From positions 74,969 through 138,968 of the forward strand of contig NZ_JBQEON010000019.1 in assembly GCF_052045245.1 (NCBI RefSeq): a stretch of 64,000 nucleotides of DNA. The letters are read 5' to 3'. Positions 63,951 to 64,000 of the stretch are shown piece after piece. The first letter of the stretch is position 1, and each line of letters begins with the position of its first letter. This DNA comes from Burkholderia sp052045245. GTDB taxonomy: Bacteria; Pseudomonadota; Gammaproteobacteria; Burkholderiales; Burkholderiaceae. The position numbers were made by a program, and so were the translations under genes. Under the pieces are notes generated by a model that worked only from the letters and a program-made list of their open reading frames with translations, was not told the origin of the DNA and did not search any database.

Positions 63951-63988
63951 CACAACACCTTACTTGATTCAAGGTGTTGCACTTGGAA
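62931..63988. mobile_element. IS30-family insertion sequence, apparently complete
   Basis: About 1058 bp bounded by inverted ends sharing CAAGTGCAAC (left TCAAGTGCAAC at 62931; right GTTGCACTTGG ending at about 63988). CTAGAG occurs on both flanks (62925-62930 and 63989-63994), possibly part of a target duplication or of the ends. It contains one intact transposase gene. The window ends 12 bases past the right end, so the exact boundary is not certain. Confidence 0.85.
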
Positions 63989-64000
63989 CTAGAGATTAAG

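Overview
The window is GC-rich and gene-dense and looks like a Burkholderia chromosome, most likely the B. cepacia complex. The support is a 2-methylcitrate cluster of the acnD/prpF type with a sigma-54 PrpR activator, hopanoid genes (hpnA, hpnB, hpnH with a linked ispH), small Burkholderia-type families (DUF4148, DUF3563-like), short H-NS-type proteins, and PAAR/type VI accessory genes. No rRNA, tRNA or CRISPR array was seen.

Layout. 0.1-6.3 kb: a small DUF3563-like gene, a coiled-coil membrane protein, an MgtC-family protein, an AGE-family epimerase, a chemotaxis receptor and a thioesterase. 6.4-9.6 kb: a lower-GC accessory patch holding an antitoxin with a decayed RelE-type toxin, then a translationally coupled four-gene operon (two PAAR-like proteins, a SleB-like hydrolase, an exported candidate immunity protein). 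9.8-20.0 kb: a CaiB-type CoA-transferase behind a triplicated 49-bp repeat, the prpB-prpC-acnD-prpF operon with a clear sigma-54 promoter, the divergent prpR, and a CGNR regulator with operator-like palindromes. 20.1-28.0 kb: a VOC gene with a truncated copy of its own 5' end, a FAH-family hydrolase, an IclR regulator, and a Pat-like acetyltransferase between two H-NS-like genes. A 12-unit, 23-bp repeat array follows the first of these, and single copies of its motif follow the second.

28.0-35.0 kb: a lipoprotein, a BON-domain protein, a sigma-54 activator divergent from a GntP-type permease with its own -24/-12 promoter, a DUF4148 protein, a wrecked acetyltransferase gene and a DedA-rhodanese fusion. 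35.0-45.0 kb: a peptide-uptake locus (OprD-type porin, oppABCDF, an XRE-cupin regulator and a divergent POT permease). 45.1-48.2 kb: a small acidic protein, an 8-bp repeat tract, OpgC, RarD and acylphosphatase. 48.4-54.8 kb: the hopanoid region with hpnA, an alanine-rich 14-residue-repeat protein, hpnB, ispH and hpnH. 55-61 kb: small housekeeping-type genes, hemolysin III and the cstA-ybdD operon. 61.2-64.0 kb: an AT-richer accessory island with an IS5-type transposase remnant, a glycine-rich membrane-active candidate toxin with a two-helix partner, and an IS30 element that cuts the gene upstream of them.

The observations that most deserve follow-up are the 23-bp array and its dispersed copies lying sense-oriented at the 3' side of genes; the PAAR/SleB/exported-protein operon; the second candidate toxin pair beside the IS30 element; and the 49-bp hairpin repeats with paired base changes in both arms. 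No database search was run. Family names rest on motif recognition, and coordinates of short sites were counted by hand.
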